52,865 bases of DNA from DASXBJ01 sp036491755 (GCA_036491755.1 DASXBJ010000058.1:1-52865); one strand, 5' to 3'; numbered from the stretch's first letter, positions 15,493 to 24,274 are shown. The notes: generated from the sequence alone by a model not told the origin. Translations and numbers: made by a program.

Positions 15493-16428
15493 TTGGGCGT
15501 GGAAGTGCCTCTGTTACTGCAATTCTTGATCGCTCTCTTCACCGGTCTTGTCGCCTCGACCTTCGTTCCATCGGTCCGTCGAGCCATCCCGAGACCGGTC
15601 GAAGTCGGTCTGTGGATCGCGTTCATCACCGTGTGCGTCGCCGGCGTGATCAACGTGGCTGATCCGAACGCCCGCGAGCTGACCGCTTCAGCCGTTTGGG
15701 GCGTCGACCAGGTGATCAACACGATGGTGGCGGGCCTTGTCGGAGGCGTTGCCGGCTCGATCGGCGCCAACAAGTTCGCGATCGCGGACTGGTTCGTCAT
15801 CCTGGCCGGGGCCGACATCCTCGCCCTGGTCCTCCTCCGCTCCCACCGGCAGAACCGGCAGTGGCAGCCACGAGTCCGCCTCAAGGAGTGGATGGAGCTG
15901 CCGGTCCTGGAGCTCGCGCCGGCGCGGGCACACGCCATGCCTCATGCGGTTGACGACCTCAACCGTCGCGCCGCGGCAGGTTTGGCGGTGGCCGGGGCGG
16001 CCACCTTGGCCGGGCTGGTCCGGCTGTCGATGGCGGTCCGCGACGCTTCGGGGCCAGGCCGCCCGTCGATGCCTGCCGCAACCGTGCATGCCGGTCGAGC
16101 CGGAGCGCGAGCGGGCCTCGAGTCGCTTCGCGAGAGGGCCGAGCACCTCCAATTCGCGGCTCAGGCCTGGTACACGGCAGCAGGCGCCCCGGCCGTCAAT
16201 GGTCTGACGGTCAGGGCCGCCGAGGCTGTGCGCCAGGCGCGCGCCGCCGAGCGTCTCCGCGAGGCTGCGGAGGCCTCCGGAACACTGATCGACATCAAAG
16301 CCCTGTTGAGCGCGCAGTCACTGGGCTGGTACGGCCCGATGCTGCCCGCCAAGTCCGATGCAGCACGAGATTCAGAAGGTGAGGAAGAAGATGGCTCGCA
16401 ACAGCGATCAGATCGTCTGGCCTCGTAG
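15493..16428 (+). CDS. Hypothetical membrane protein, upstream of PBP
   Basis: 311-aa protein. The N-terminal 120 residues contain about four hydrophobic segments (LLLQFLIALFTGLVASTF, VGLWIAFITVCVAGVI, INTMVAGLVGGVAGSI, WFVILAGADILALVLL). A long Ala/Arg-rich helical tail, probably coiled coil, follows (about 150-280), with a Glu/Asp-rich C-terminus. I do not recognise the family. TTG 15493 or GTG 15499 could be the start; neither has a clear ribosome site. The 3' end overlaps the start of the next PBP gene by 38 bp, so the two are probably co-transcribed and the protein may assist wall synthesis (inference). Confidence 0.6.
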   Translation: MGVEVPLLLQFLIALFTGLVASTFVPSVRRAIPRPVEVGLWIAFITVCVAGVINVADPNARELTASAVWGVDQVINTMVAGLVGGVAGSIGANKFAIADWFVILAGADILALVLLRSHRQNRQWQPRVRLKEWMELPVLELAPARAHAMPHAVDDLNRRAAAGLAVAGAATLAGLVRLSMAVRDASGPGRPSMPAATVHAGRAGARAGLESLRERAEHLQFAAQAWYTAAGAPAVNGLTVRAAEAVRQARAAERLREAAEASGTLIDIKALLSAQSLGWYGPMLPAKSDAARDSEGEEEDGSQQRSDRLAS

Positions 16429-18475
16429 AACCAACGGGATGCGGCGGCGCGCGAGCGCGCCGCGCGAGTTGCGGAAGGGCCGCCTCGCCCGGCCCGCCGG
16501 CTGGATGGTTCGCCTATTCGTGTTGCTCGCGGTCGCCGTGCCGAGCCTGCTAATCACCTCACCGGGTTACGTCGCATTTGCCGACAAGCTGCCCGACCCC
16601 AGCCAGGTGACTTCGACGGTGCCCGAGGACACGCTGATATACGCAGCGGACGGGCAGACCCTTCTTGCCGACCTGCATCCGCCGGGCTACATGCACTACT
16701 CCGAGCCTCTGACCGACATGGGCACGCTGCTGCCGGCCGCGGTCATATCGATCGAGGACCGCAACTTCTACAACGAACCCGGCGTCGACCCTCAGGGCGT
16801 CGCGCGGGCGTCCCTGATCGACTGGCGGGCGCACTCCTCGGTTGAGGGCGCGTCCACGCTCACCCAGCAGCTCGTCAAGATCCGGTTGGTCGGCAACGAG
16901 ACCACTCTCGACCGCAAGATCCGGGAAGCACTGCTTGCTTTCGAGATCGAGCGCAAGTACACGAAGACGCAGATCCTCGAGTGGTACCTGAACAGCGTCT
17001 TCTTTGGCAACACGGCGTGGGGGTCCAAGGCTGCCGCGCAGATCTATTTCCACAAGCAGACCAAGGACCTGGACCTGGCCCAGGCAGCGATGCTCGCCGG
17101 GATCATCCGCGGGCCGACGCTCTACAACCCTCTCATCAACTGGAGCACCGCGAAGACGCGCCAGAAGGCCGTTCTGGACGCAATGCTGCGAGACAACAAG
17201 ATCACCGCGCAGGATGCGGCCCGAGCCTACGCCGAGGACATCTCCGCGCCCGGGCACATGTTCACGCCGGCCAACACTCGGGTCGCGGCTGACTTCGTGC
17301 GGTACGTCACCGGGCAGCTGGTGTCCCAGTTCGGCTCCGATGCGACCTACAGCGGCGGCCTGCGCGTGGTGACCACGTTGAACTACACCGTGCAGCAGCT
17401 CGCTCAGAGCGCCGTGACCGACACCATCGCCTCGCTGGCCTACCGTCGGGTGACGCAAGGCGCGCTGGTGGCCCTGGACCCGACCACAGGCGGCATCGTG
17501 TCGATGGTCGGCTCGGCCAACCCGAACGCGGACGGTGGCCAGTACAACCTGGCGGTCTGGCCGCCGCGCAACCCGGGCTCCTCGATGAAGATCTTCACCT
17601 ACACCGAGGGGATCGCCAGCGGCACCTTCACCATGACCACCCCCATCCAGGACGCTCCTTTCGCCTACCGCGCCCCTGGCACAACCGAGGTCTACAAGCC
17701 GCAGAACTATGACGGGAGGTTTCACGGCACCTGCCAGCTGCAGGTGTGCATGGGCAATTCGCTCAACATCCCCGCGGTCAAGGTGGAGCTGGGGGTAGGC
17801 GTCAGCAACGTCGTTTCGCTGGCTCGCACATTTGGGGCGCCGCCGTACCAGCTGCGCTATGACGCCAGCGGCAACCCGATCTACACAACCGACGACCCGC
17901 TGAACACCTACGGACCCTCGCTGACCCTCGGCGGTTACGGCGAGACGCCCTTGCAGATGGCGACCGGCGCCTCCGTGCTCGCGACACAGGGCATCCTCCG
18001 CCCGCCCTACGCGATCAACCTCGTAACGCGGTCCGGCAACCTCGTTTACGCCCACCAGGTGAATGCAGGCGCCAAGCAGGTCCTCGACCCGCGAGTGGCT
18101 TTCATCATGGAGGCGATCATGTCCAACGACAACAACCGAGCGATGATCTTCGGGCACAACTCTCTCCTCACGCTGCCCGGGCGCACGGTGGGCGTGAAGA
18201 CGGGAACCTCTGACTCCTTCGCCGACGCTTGGACGGTTGGCTACACGCCGCACCTGGTGGCAGCCGTCTGGGGCGGCAACGCCGACTGGCGCAACAAGAT
18301 GACTCTGAACTCGGACAGCTACTTCATCGCGGCGCCGATCTGGCACCGGTTCATGCAGACGGCTTTGGACTCGATGGGGATGCCCAACGAGTGGTATTCC
18401 GAGCCCCCCGGCCTGATCAACATGACCGTCAAGGGCCAGCCGGCGTACTACATGCCGGGGACCGTAGGCAGGTAA
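16391..18475 (+). CDS. Class A penicillin-binding protein (second copy)
   Basis: 694-aa bifunctional peptidoglycan synthase. A basic cytoplasmic tail and one membrane segment (about residues 38-57) lead to a GT51 domain with the catalytic Glu in SIEDRNFYNEPG, GASTLTQQLVK, RKIREALLAFEIE and AAMLAGIIRGP. The transpeptidase domain has the nucleophile in PGSSMKIF, SLN in GNSLNIPAVK, and KTGTSDSFADAW. ATG 16391 was chosen because GGTGAGG lies 6 nt upstream; the frame is open from 16358. It lacks the long Pro/Ser tail of the paralogue at 7026, and the domain order is otherwise the same. It overlaps the upstream membrane-protein gene by 38 bp. Confidence 0.92.
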   Translation: MARNSDQIVWPRRTNGMRRRASAPRELRKGRLARPAGWMVRLFVLLAVAVPSLLITSPGYVAFADKLPDPSQVTSTVPEDTLIYAADGQTLLADLHPPGYMHYSEPLTDMGTLLPAAVISIEDRNFYNEPGVDPQGVARASLIDWRAHSSVEGASTLTQQLVKIRLVGNETTLDRKIREALLAFEIERKYTKTQILEWYLNSVFFGNTAWGSKAAAQIYFHKQTKDLDLAQAAMLAGIIRGPTLYNPLINWSTAKTRQKAVLDAMLRDNKITAQDAARAYAEDISAPGHMFTPANTRVAADFVRYVTGQLVSQFGSDATYSGGLRVVTTLNYTVQQLAQSAVTDTIASLAYRRVTQGALVALDPTTGGIVSMVGSANPNADGGQYNLAVWPPRNPGSSMKIFTYTEGIASGTFTMTTPIQDAPFAYRAPGTTEVYKPQNYDGRFHGTCQLQVCMGNSLNIPAVKVELGVGVSNVVSLARTFGAPPYQLRYDASGNPIYTTDDPLNTYGPSLTLGGYGETPLQMATGASVLATQGILRPPYAINLVTRSGNLVYAHQVNAGAKQVLDPRVAFIMEAIMSNDNNRAMIFGHNSLLTLPGRTVGVKTGTSDSFADAWTVGYTPHLVAAVWGGNADWRNKMTLNSDSYFIAAPIWHRFMQTALDSMGMPNEWYSEPPGLINMTVKGQPAYYMPGTVGR

Positions 18476-18490
18476 CCCGCGCGGGGGTCG

Positions 18491-18694
18491 ATGCAAGCAC
18501 GATTCGACAAGCACGGGCGGCGGCTTCCCGACACAGGTCACGGATGCGGCTGCAGGCTGTGCGCCGAGTCGAATGCACCGCGCTACGAGCGTCGAGGTGA
18601 AGGCCGCGGTCCCTTGCTGTGGAGCCCGATCCGACGTCGCCTGACCGCGGTCGCGCGCATCCTCGCCGGCTCGAGGCGTCCTCAGAGCACCTGA
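18491..18694 (+). CDS. Small Cys-cluster protein, doubtful
   Basis: 67-aa ORF starting 15 bp after the PBP stop, with GGGGGTCG just before ATG. It is Arg-rich and contains HGCGCRLC, a CxCxxC cluster that could bind metal. Third-position GC is moderately high. It ends 5 bp before the next small ORF. It may be real, but length and composition alone do not prove coding. Confidence 0.35.
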   Translation: MQARFDKHGRRLPDTGHGCGCRLCAESNAPRYERRGEGRGPLLWSPIRRRLTAVARILAGSRRPQST

Positions 18695-18699
18695 GCTGA

Positions 18700-18882
18700 A
18701 TGCCTCGGCCCGTGCTGAGAGGCGTCGTCGTCGGCGGCCTGACACTTGCGTTTCTGGTCGCCCGGCTGGTCGGCTGGAGCAAGGGGGGCCACCAGCCAGG
18801 TCAGCTCGAGCTGTTCCTCCAGGTGCTCGTGCTGTTGGGCGCCTTTTACCTGGTCGCGAGCCGGGTCACCCGCAAACGCTGA
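18700..18882 (+). CDS. Small membrane protein, two transmembrane segments
   Basis: 60-aa protein: two hydrophobic stretches (about residues 8-24 and 37-54), a Gly/Lys/Gln-containing turn (WSKGGHQPGQ) and a basic C-terminus (SRVTRKR), so a helical hairpin with a cytoplasmic tail is likely. Family unknown. It follows the PBP gene and could be its last cistron. The ribosome site is weak. Confidence 0.5.
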   Translation: MPRPVLRGVVVGGLTLAFLVARLVGWSKGGHQPGQLELFLQVLVLLGAFYLVASRVTRKR

Positions 18883-19192
18883 CGAGCCGACCTCCCGTTG
18901 GCAGTCTCAGCCGCCGTCGGCACACCGGCTCAGCGGCCAGAGCACAGGACTGCTCTTCGCGACCTTCGAGGGCGCTATGACGCTGCCTTGGGGTTGGGGT
19001 CTCGGGTTCTCTCGCACTGGGCTTTCCGTCTGACTGGATCAGCATCAGCCTCGACGAGCTTGCGGTCTCCGCTTCTCCCGGCCCTCCACGTCGTGTCCGT
19101 CGAAGGGCGGGCGAATCAAAGGGTTCGAATGAGAGGAGAGAGATCAGGGGAGGGGGAGCTCAGCCGCGAGCTCCCCCCAGGAATCAAACGGG
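18883..19192. other. 310-bp intergenic region, no gene seen
   Basis: I see no convincing coding frame here; the open frames have poor codon bias and no ribosome sites. The right end carries the hairpin after the sigma-factor gene (separate entry). Confidence 0.5.
19152..19177 (-). terminator. Terminator-like hairpin after ECF sigma gene
   Basis: A 10-bp perfect inverted repeat GGGGGAGCTC/GAGCTCCCCC with a 6-nt loop lies 15 bp after the sigma-factor stop. No T tract follows on the minus strand, so it may stabilise the RNA end or need Rho. Confidence 0.5.
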
Positions 19193-19813
19193 TCAGTCGG
19201 TCGCTGCAACCAGCCTGGGCTCGGCCATGACCGGCTCGTCCATCCCCGCTTCCGGGCCGTACGAGCTCTTGAGCATCACGCGCAGCCGCTCCTTGGCGAC
19301 CGCCAGCCTGGAAGCGACCGTGCGCTCCGGGATGCCGAGCGCCTGGGCGATCGCGCGGTTCGTGTAGCCGTGGTAGTGCCGAAGGACGATCGCCGCAGCC
19401 TGCTTCGGCGGCAGCTTGGCGAGCGCGGCCGCGAGGTCGCGGTGTTCGGCCAGCTCCTGCGGATCGGGCGCCAGTCCGGGGCGGCCGATGCGGCGGATCA
19501 CCTCGCCGACCTCGCGCAGGCGCATCTTGCGCTGGTACGAGACGGCCGCGTTGATCGCGATCCGGTGCACCCAGGCTTCGGCCGGGGCAATCGGCTGCCA
19601 GGCAGGCCACTTCTTGTAGGCGCGCTCGAAAGCGTCCTGGGCGCAGTCTTCAGCTGCAGCTCGATCGCCGAGCATCGCGGTCAGCGTGCCGAGGATCTTG
19701 CCGTAGGAAGCCTGGTAGAGCCGTTCGAAATCTGCTTCGTTGCCGGCCTGGTATGCGTTGGCCGGGTCACTTACGGCGCCGGCGGCGACTGACTCGGAGA
19801 CCGATTCTGCCAT
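19193..19813 (-). CDS. ECF-type RNA polymerase sigma factor (SigE-like)
   Basis: 206-aa sigma-70 family factor of the extracytoplasmic-function type. Region 2 spans about residues 25-95, with FERLYQASYGKILGTLTAMLGDRAAAEDCAQDAFERAYKKW broken here only for naming: its key parts are DRAAAEDCAQDAF and the -10-reading AWVHRIAINAAVSYQRK. Region 4 spans about 125-180 (LAAALAKLPPKQAAAIVLRHY, then YTNRAIAQALGIPERTVASRLAVAKERLR, a helix-turn-helix for the -35). The first 20 residues are unstructured. No anti-sigma gene is adjacent, which is unusual for ECF factors; the C-terminal tail is only about 25 residues. ATG 19813 has a G-rich ribosome site (GGGGGGG) at a long spacing. It is divergent from the diguanylate cyclase gene. 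Confidence 0.92.
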   Translation of the reverse strand: MAESVSESVAAGAVSDPANAYQAGNEADFERLYQASYGKILGTLTAMLGDRAAAEDCAQDAFERAYKKWPAWQPIAPAEAWVHRIAINAAVSYQRKMRLREVGEVIRRIGRPGLAPDPQELAEHRDLAAALAKLPPKQAAAIVLRHYHGYTNRAIAQALGIPERTVASRLAVAKERLRVMLKSSYGPEAGMDEPVMAEPRLVAATD

Positions 19814-19984
19814 GGTTTGGTGTTTCCCCCCCGCGTAGTGATGGCGGTGCTCGCCACCCTGCCAATACTTTGTCCGCCCGACCCCATCCGGGTCGCCGTA
19901 CGGTTGCGCGGATTTTCACTAACTCACTTGCAGTAGGCCATTTGCATCAAGTGGCGGCGGGACCGGCGACGTTCTCCATGTGGG

Positions 19985-21478
19985 ATGAATCCAGGAGCGG
20001 CGTCCACGGGTGGTTATTCGGGCGATATGCTCGGCGCCATCGCCAGCGGGCTGGCGGCCGACACCAGGGAAAGCGGGCGAAAGACTCTGGAAGTCGTTCG
20101 CGCCCGCGCCCCAGAGCTCGTCCTCCTCAGCGAACAGACCGGCGAGGACCTCATCGAGACGTCCGCGGGCTTCATCGAGATGCTGCTCGGTTCGCTGCGA
20201 TCCGATGTCGAGATGCCGTGGTCCCTGTTCGAGCAACGCGCCAGAGACAACGGTCGCCTGCGCGCGGCCCAGGGCGTGCCGTTGGAGTCCCTGTTCGACG
20301 TCCTCGCCGTCTACCGGCGGGCGACCATCGAGCTCGTGTCGCTGCCCCTGCAGGGCAGCCCGCGCTACGACGAGATCTTCTCTTTGGCGCAGAGCCGTCT
20401 GGAGGATGTCACGGAGCGGCTGACCACCGCGGTCGCGCGGGGCTACCTCGAGCACGTCGACGAGGAGCATCGAGCCCGAGAGAGCGAGATGTACGGCCTG
20501 GCTGCGATCGTCACGGCGATGGGCCGGTCGCTCGACGTGGCCGAAACTGCCGAGGTCGCGCTGGTCGAGTCGCTCGCGGCGCTCCGCCTGAGCACCGGGG
20601 CCGTGTGGCTGCGTGAGCGCTCCACCTACAAGCTGATGCACACCGTCGGGCTGGATGATGACCAGGTCGACGGTTTCAGTCAGCAGGCGGGCCCGAACGT
20701 GAGGGCTTCGGCGTCTGTTGTCGGCCGGTCGGAGTCGCAGGTGGACAGGATTTCAGCCAGAGAATGGAATGGCCTGCGCGCCCAGCTGCGCGTGCGCGGC
20801 AGAGCTGTCGGCATGATGACGGTGGCCACGATGGCCGACCGCCTTTTCAATGCGGGCGACCTGCTGTTCATGGCCGCTGTGGCCGACCAGGTTGCGATCG
20901 CGCTGGACCGCGCCCGCCAGTTCGCGAGCGAGGCGCGCACGGATCACCTCACCGGCCTGGCGAATCGCCGTCAATTCGAGAGGGTGATGGAGCGTGAGGT
21001 CGCTCTCGCCGAGCGCCATGGGAGGCGACTGTCGCTGATGATGATCGACCTCGACAACCTGAAGCGGATCAATGACCGCCAGGGCCACCGCGCCGGTGAC
21101 GGCGCGCTCAGGCTGGTGGCGCAACAGATCCAGCGCGTGGTACGGGCCTCAGACGTCTGCGCGCGCGTCGGCGGCGACGAGTTTGCCGTGGCGATGCCGG
21201 AAACCGAGGTCGACCGCGCTCGCGAGGTGGCGGTCCGGCTGCGCAGAGCAGTGCAGCATGTCGGGCTCAGCGCCAAGTCGCCTGAGGCCGTGGAGGTCAG
21301 CATCGGGATCGCCGCGTGGCGGCCGGGCCAGGACTGGCAGACCGTTTACCAGGAGGCGGACAACGATCTGTACGAGGACAAGCGACGGCGCAAGACGGTG
21401 CGCCGCTGGAACGATGAGGACCGCCCGGCCATCAGGTTGCTCGGCCGGACCGGCCGGCGCAAGGTTTCGGGCGCCTAA
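19985..21478 (+). CDS. Diguanylate cyclase with GAF-like sensor (GGDEF)
   Basis: 497-aa cytoplasmic enzyme making cyclic di-GMP from GTP. Residues about 15-155 are helical and resemble RsbR/PucR-type N-terminal sensor domains. About 165-310 is a GAF-like domain. A GGDEF domain spans about 315-470 (DHLTGLANRRQFE, MMIDLDNLKRINDRQGHRAGD, RVGGDEFAVAMPE). The active-site GGDEF (396-400) is intact, and RASD (387-390) five residues upstream is a canonical product-inhibition I-site. The C-terminus ends in a basic tail. No EAL or HD-GYP partner is in the window. ATG 19985 is used; ATG 20027 is an alternative. It is convergent with the response-regulator gene. Confidence 0.92.
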   Translation: MNPGAASTGGYSGDMLGAIASGLAADTRESGRKTLEVVRARAPELVLLSEQTGEDLIETSAGFIEMLLGSLRSDVEMPWSLFEQRARDNGRLRAAQGVPLESLFDVLAVYRRATIELVSLPLQGSPRYDEIFSLAQSRLEDVTERLTTAVARGYLEHVDEEHRARESEMYGLAAIVTAMGRSLDVAETAEVALVESLAALRLSTGAVWLRERSTYKLMHTVGLDDDQVDGFSQQAGPNVRASASVVGRSESQVDRISAREWNGLRAQLRVRGRAVGMMTVATMADRLFNAGDLLFMAAVADQVAIALDRARQFASEARTDHLTGLANRRQFERVMEREVALAERHGRRLSLMMIDLDNLKRINDRQGHRAGDGALRLVAQQIQRVVRASDVCARVGGDEFAVAMPETEVDRAREVAVRLRRAVQHVGLSAKSPEAVEVSIGIAAWRPGQDWQTVYQEADNDLYEDKRRRKTVRRWNDEDRPAIRLLGRTGRRKVSGA

Positions 21479-21496
21479 AGCAGACCCGACCGGCCT

Positions 21497-22138
21497 CTAC
21501 TCGACGAGCGCCAGCTCGCGTGCCTTGACGATCGCCTCGAGCTTGGAGTGGACGCCGAGCTTGCTGCCCAGGCTCCGGATGTGCGTGCGCACCGTGGTGT
21601 AGCTGATCCCGAGCTTTTCCGCGATGTCGCGGCTGGAGATCCCCTCGGCCATGAGGCGGAGGACCTCCTTCTCGCGCAGCGTGAGCCGCTCGAGCTGGGT
21701 TTCGACCTCGCGTCGCTTGTTCAACAGGGTGGCGATCGCGCGAGGCGTGAACAGCGTCCCGCCACCGGCCACCACGCGGATGGCCTCGACCACCTCCTGC
21801 GCGGCGCGCGATTTGTGGATGAAGGCGCTGGCGCCCGCCTCCAGGGCAGCGAACCGGACCGCGTCGCCGTCTTCTCTGGTCAGAAAGATCAGCTTGACCT
21901 CCGGACGGATCTGGCGAATCTGAGTCCCGGCATCGGCGCCGGTGCCGTCGCCGAGCCGGAAGTCCATCAGGACGATGTCGGGCGTGAGCTCCGCCGCTCG
22001 AACGAGCGACTCTGCAACCGAGCCCGCAGTGCCGACGACCGTCATGTCCTCCTGGTCGCTGATCAGCGCCGCCAGTCCTTCGGCCACGACCTGGTGGTCT
22101 TCGACGATCAGGACGCGGGCCTTCGGTGCGTCGCTCAC
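21497..22138 (-). CDS. NarL/LuxR-family response regulator
   Basis: 213-aa two-component transcription regulator. The receiver domain (about 7-125) has the acidic pocket (VEDH), phospho-acceptor Asp59 in VLMDFRL, Thr in FLTRED and Lys in FIHKSRA. The C-terminal LuxR-type helix-turn-helix is at about 148-208 (LTLREKEVLRLMAEGISSRDIAEKLGISYTTVRTHI). No cognate kinase is adjacent; the HisKA_3 kinase at 1452 is of the partner type but 19 kb away. The GTG start overlaps the stop of a 59-aa ORF (GTGA), indicating translational coupling. Confidence 0.92.
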   Translation of the reverse strand: MSDAPKARVLIVEDHQVVAEGLAALISDQEDMTVVGTAGSVAESLVRAAELTPDIVLMDFRLGDGTGADAGTQIRQIRPEVKLIFLTREDGDAVRFAALEAGASAFIHKSRAAQEVVEAIRVVAGGGTLFTPRAIATLLNKRREVETQLERLTLREKEVLRLMAEGISSRDIAEKLGISYTTVRTHIRSLGSKLGVHSKLEAIVKARELALVE

Positions 22139-22314
22139 CCGGCCGGCGTCCAGAACACCAGCGCCCAGCGCGGCACCGGCTCGGTCTGCCTCAGCAGGGA
22201 ATGGACCTTGGCGAGCACCGAGCCATTCTGATGGTTTGGTTCGAGCAGGCGCTGCAGGTGAACGAACGTGCAGTCACTCCCCAAGGAAATCCAGGTGTTG
22301 CGGCGCCGCCACAC
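22135..22314 (-). CDS. 59-aa protein translationally coupled to the response regulator
   Basis: Short ORF of unknown function, starting GTG at 22314 right after a GGGGGG run and ending TGA at 22135-22137, sharing 4 nt (GTGA) with the regulator start. The sequence is Trp- and Leu-rich (RRRNTWISLG, DCTFVHLQRLLEP, HSLLRQTEPVPRWALVFWTPAG), with no signal peptide or membrane helix. About 86% of its codons end in G or C, as in real genes here. The frame is open upstream to 22426 but without another start codon. The coupling suggests it is co-expressed with the regulator and could modulate it (inference). Confidence 0.5.
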   Translation of the reverse strand: MWRRRNTWISLGSDCTFVHLQRLLEPNHQNGSVLAKVHSLLRQTEPVPRWALVFWTPAG

Positions 22315-22453
22315 CCCCCCAGAAAACGGTACGTGCCGGTATCGAGCGCGGGTGCGGCGTTGTCTGGTCGACGGGCTCGCGCCGGCCGCACAGGGCGGCT
22401 CCCGACCACAAGTCGTTATTGGCTTTCACCGTATTTGTTCAAGGTGGGATTTG

Positions 22454-22738
22454 ATGTTCATGCTTCGACCGCAGTTCCAATACTCCAGGACCCGCCGGCG
22501 TTCTCTAATCGCAATGCACGCGCGCAGAACCCTCTATCGAACCAACGGATCGGTGATCGCCAGGCCGTTTGTCCTGATGGCGGCGAGGGTCCTCGGTCCG
22601 GGGCCGCTGCGCCTGAAGATGGTGAAGCTGGCCCACGACCTCAGCGACGGCGGAGTCGTGCTCGAGGCCAGCCGTAGGAGCCATGAGACAGCGCTTCCGC
22701 TCGAGCGGCCGGCTGCTCACACCCAGCGCGCGGCGTAG
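22454..22738 (+). CDS. Small basic hypothetical protein, doubtful
   Basis: 94-aa ORF beginning ATG with AGGTGG 6 nt upstream, the best ribosome site in this intergenic stretch. It is rich in Arg, and its second half has mostly G/C-ending codons (VLMAARVLGPGPLRLKMVKLAHDL). No domain recognised. The 813-bp region 22315-23127 otherwise holds only this and the next small ORF. Confidence 0.35.
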   Translation: MFMLRPQFQYSRTRRRSLIAMHARRTLYRTNGSVIARPFVLMAARVLGPGPLRLKMVKLAHDLSDGGVVLEASRRSHETALPLERPAAHTQRAA

Positions 22739-22836
22739 GCTCCTCTCGGGAGCCCTTCGCCGGCCTCTCCGCGGCCCGCTCACAACTTTCTTGGGCACTC
22801 CGGGTAGTTCGCTTGTGGGAGGCGTTTCTACTACTG

Positions 22837-23052
22837 ATGAACGATTTCGACCGGCTCCTACACATCGAGTTGCGACAGATGCTCGACCCGGTGGTGGCCA
22901 TTCCGGCCCCACCTCGGAACAGGCGGCGTAGGACGAAGGGGATCGCCCTCCGGGCGTTCGCCTCTCCGCTTGAGCTGGTGGCGGGGACGCTCCCCGTGGT
23001 CGAGCCCGCAGTGGTGGCCGTACCGGTCGCCTCGGCGTCTCTGCTCTCCTAG
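22837..23052 (+). CDS. Small hypothetical protein, doubtful
   Basis: 71-aa ORF, MNDFDRLLHIELRQ at the start, then a basic patch (PPRNRRRRTK) and a Val/Ala/Pro-rich end. Codon bias is GC-rich. GGAGG lies 14-18 nt upstream, too far for a good site; TTG 22813 would extend it by 8 residues. A hairpin follows the stop. Function unknown. Confidence 0.3.
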   Translation: MNDFDRLLHIELRQMLDPVVAIPAPPRNRRRRTKGIALRAFASPLELVAGTLPVVEPAVVAVPVASASLLS

Positions 23053-23075
23053 GCAAACCCCTTCCTTCCTCTCGC

Positions 23076-23101
23076 GAGGCCGGGTCGCAAGGCCCGGCCT
23101 C
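23076..23101 (+). terminator. Hairpin between small ORF and aminotransferase gene
   Basis: A perfect 9-bp inverted repeat, GAGGCCGGG (23076-23084) with CCCGGCCTC (23093-23101), starts 24 bp after the upstream stop. No T tract follows; it may be a weak terminator for the preceding ORF. Confidence 0.4.
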
Positions 23102-23127
23102 ATCGCGGGACCTGCGGGGCGTAGGCT

Positions 23128-24246
23128 TTGTCCAACGTGAGCACGCGGACCTCCGAGGTGAGATTCGAGGTGAAGGTGGCCGGGGGCCGTTTGGATGCGG
23201 AGGCCCGGGACCGTATGCTCGCCGACCCCGGTTTCGGGCGCATCTTCAGCGAGCACATGGTCCAGGCCAGGTGGACGCCGGCGCTTGGCTGGCACGACGG
23301 CAAGCTGGTGCCTTACTCGCCCTTGACGCTGGACCCCGGCACCGCAATGCTGCACTACGCCCAGGGTATTTTCGAGGGCCTGAAGGCGTTCCGCCAGAAG
23401 GATGGCGGAGTCGCCGTGTTCAGGCCGGACGCGAATGCCGCGAGGTTCCGGCGCTCCGCGGAGCGGCTGGCACTGCCGCCATTTCCGGAGAGTGCCTTCA
23501 TCGACGCGATCGAGCAGCTCATTCACGTGGATGGCGACTGGGTTCCGGCGCAGCCGGAGCACAGCTTTTACCTGCGTCCGTTCATGTTCGCCAGCGAAGT
23601 CAGCCTTTCCGTCCACCCGTCGACCGAGGTGACGTTTCTGCTCATCGGCTCTCCGTCGGGCTCGTACTTCCCGAGCGGGGTGAAGCCCGTGACCGTTTGG
23701 CTCTCGGAGGACTTCACCCGGGCCGCCCCGGGTGGAACCGGCGCCGCCAAGACAGGCGGCAACTATGCAGGCAGCCTGTTGGCGCAGGCGCACGCCGCCG
23801 GGCAGGGTTGCGACCAGGTCGTCTGGCTCGATGCGACCGAACACCGGTGGGTGGAGGAGATGGGCGGCATGAACCTGTGTTTTGTCTACGGGCGCGGCGC
23901 CAAGGCCCGGTTGATGACGCCTGCCTTGACAGGCACGCTCCTGCCGGGGATCACGAGGGACTCGCTTCTCACGCTCGGTCGCGACCTGGGGTACGAAACC
24001 GAGGAAGGACGGATCAGCATTGACGAGTGGCGATCGGGCTGCGCGGACGGCACGCTCACCGAGGTCTTCGCGTGCGGTACCGCCGCTGTGATCACGCCCG
24101 TCGGCGCGGTCAAATCGGCGCGGGGATCCTGGACCGTCGGTGACGGCGGACCGGGTGAGGTGAGCATGCGCTTGCGGCAGGCCCTGGTCGACATCCAGCG
24201 AGGTGTGGCGCCAGACCCGCACGGCTGGATGCACCGCCCCGCCTGA
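23128..24246 (+). CDS. ilvE: Branched-chain amino acid aminotransferase (class IV, BCAT type II)
   Basis: PLP enzyme of 372 aa that reversibly transaminates Leu, Ile and Val with 2-oxoglutarate. Class IV features: YAQGIFEGLKAFR (about 78-89), the FRPDANAARF loop, SFYLRPFMFASE, the Schiff-base Lys208 in AAKTGGNYAGSL, EEMGGMNLCFV and the phosphate-binding EVFACGTAAVITPVG. Length is typical. TTG 23128 or GTG 23137 is the start; a TAGGCT box lies 9 nt before the GTG, so a leaderless message is possible. It is followed 28 bp later by an FAD-dependent reductase. Confidence 0.93.
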   Translation: MSNVSTRTSEVRFEVKVAGGRLDAEARDRMLADPGFGRIFSEHMVQARWTPALGWHDGKLVPYSPLTLDPGTAMLHYAQGIFEGLKAFRQKDGGVAVFRPDANAARFRRSAERLALPPFPESAFIDAIEQLIHVDGDWVPAQPEHSFYLRPFMFASEVSLSVHPSTEVTFLLIGSPSGSYFPSGVKPVTVWLSEDFTRAAPGGTGAAKTGGNYAGSLLAQAHAAGQGCDQVVWLDATEHRWVEEMGGMNLCFVYGRGAKARLMTPALTGTLLPGITRDSLLTLGRDLGYETEEGRISIDEWRSGCADGTLTEVFACGTAAVITPVGAVKSARGSWTVGDGGPGEVSMRLRQALVDIQRGVAPDPHGWMHRPA

Positions 24247-24274
24247 AAGCAGGCACGGAATCCGAGGTGCGGTG

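Noticed and set aside
18898..19230. Plus-strand 110-aa frame downstream of the small membrane protein
   Set aside because: Poor codon bias, no ribosome site, and it runs into the sigma-factor gene.
22505..23056. Minus-strand 183-aa frame
   Set aside because: Arg/Pro-rich, no ribosome site or domain; the plus-strand small ORFs fit better.
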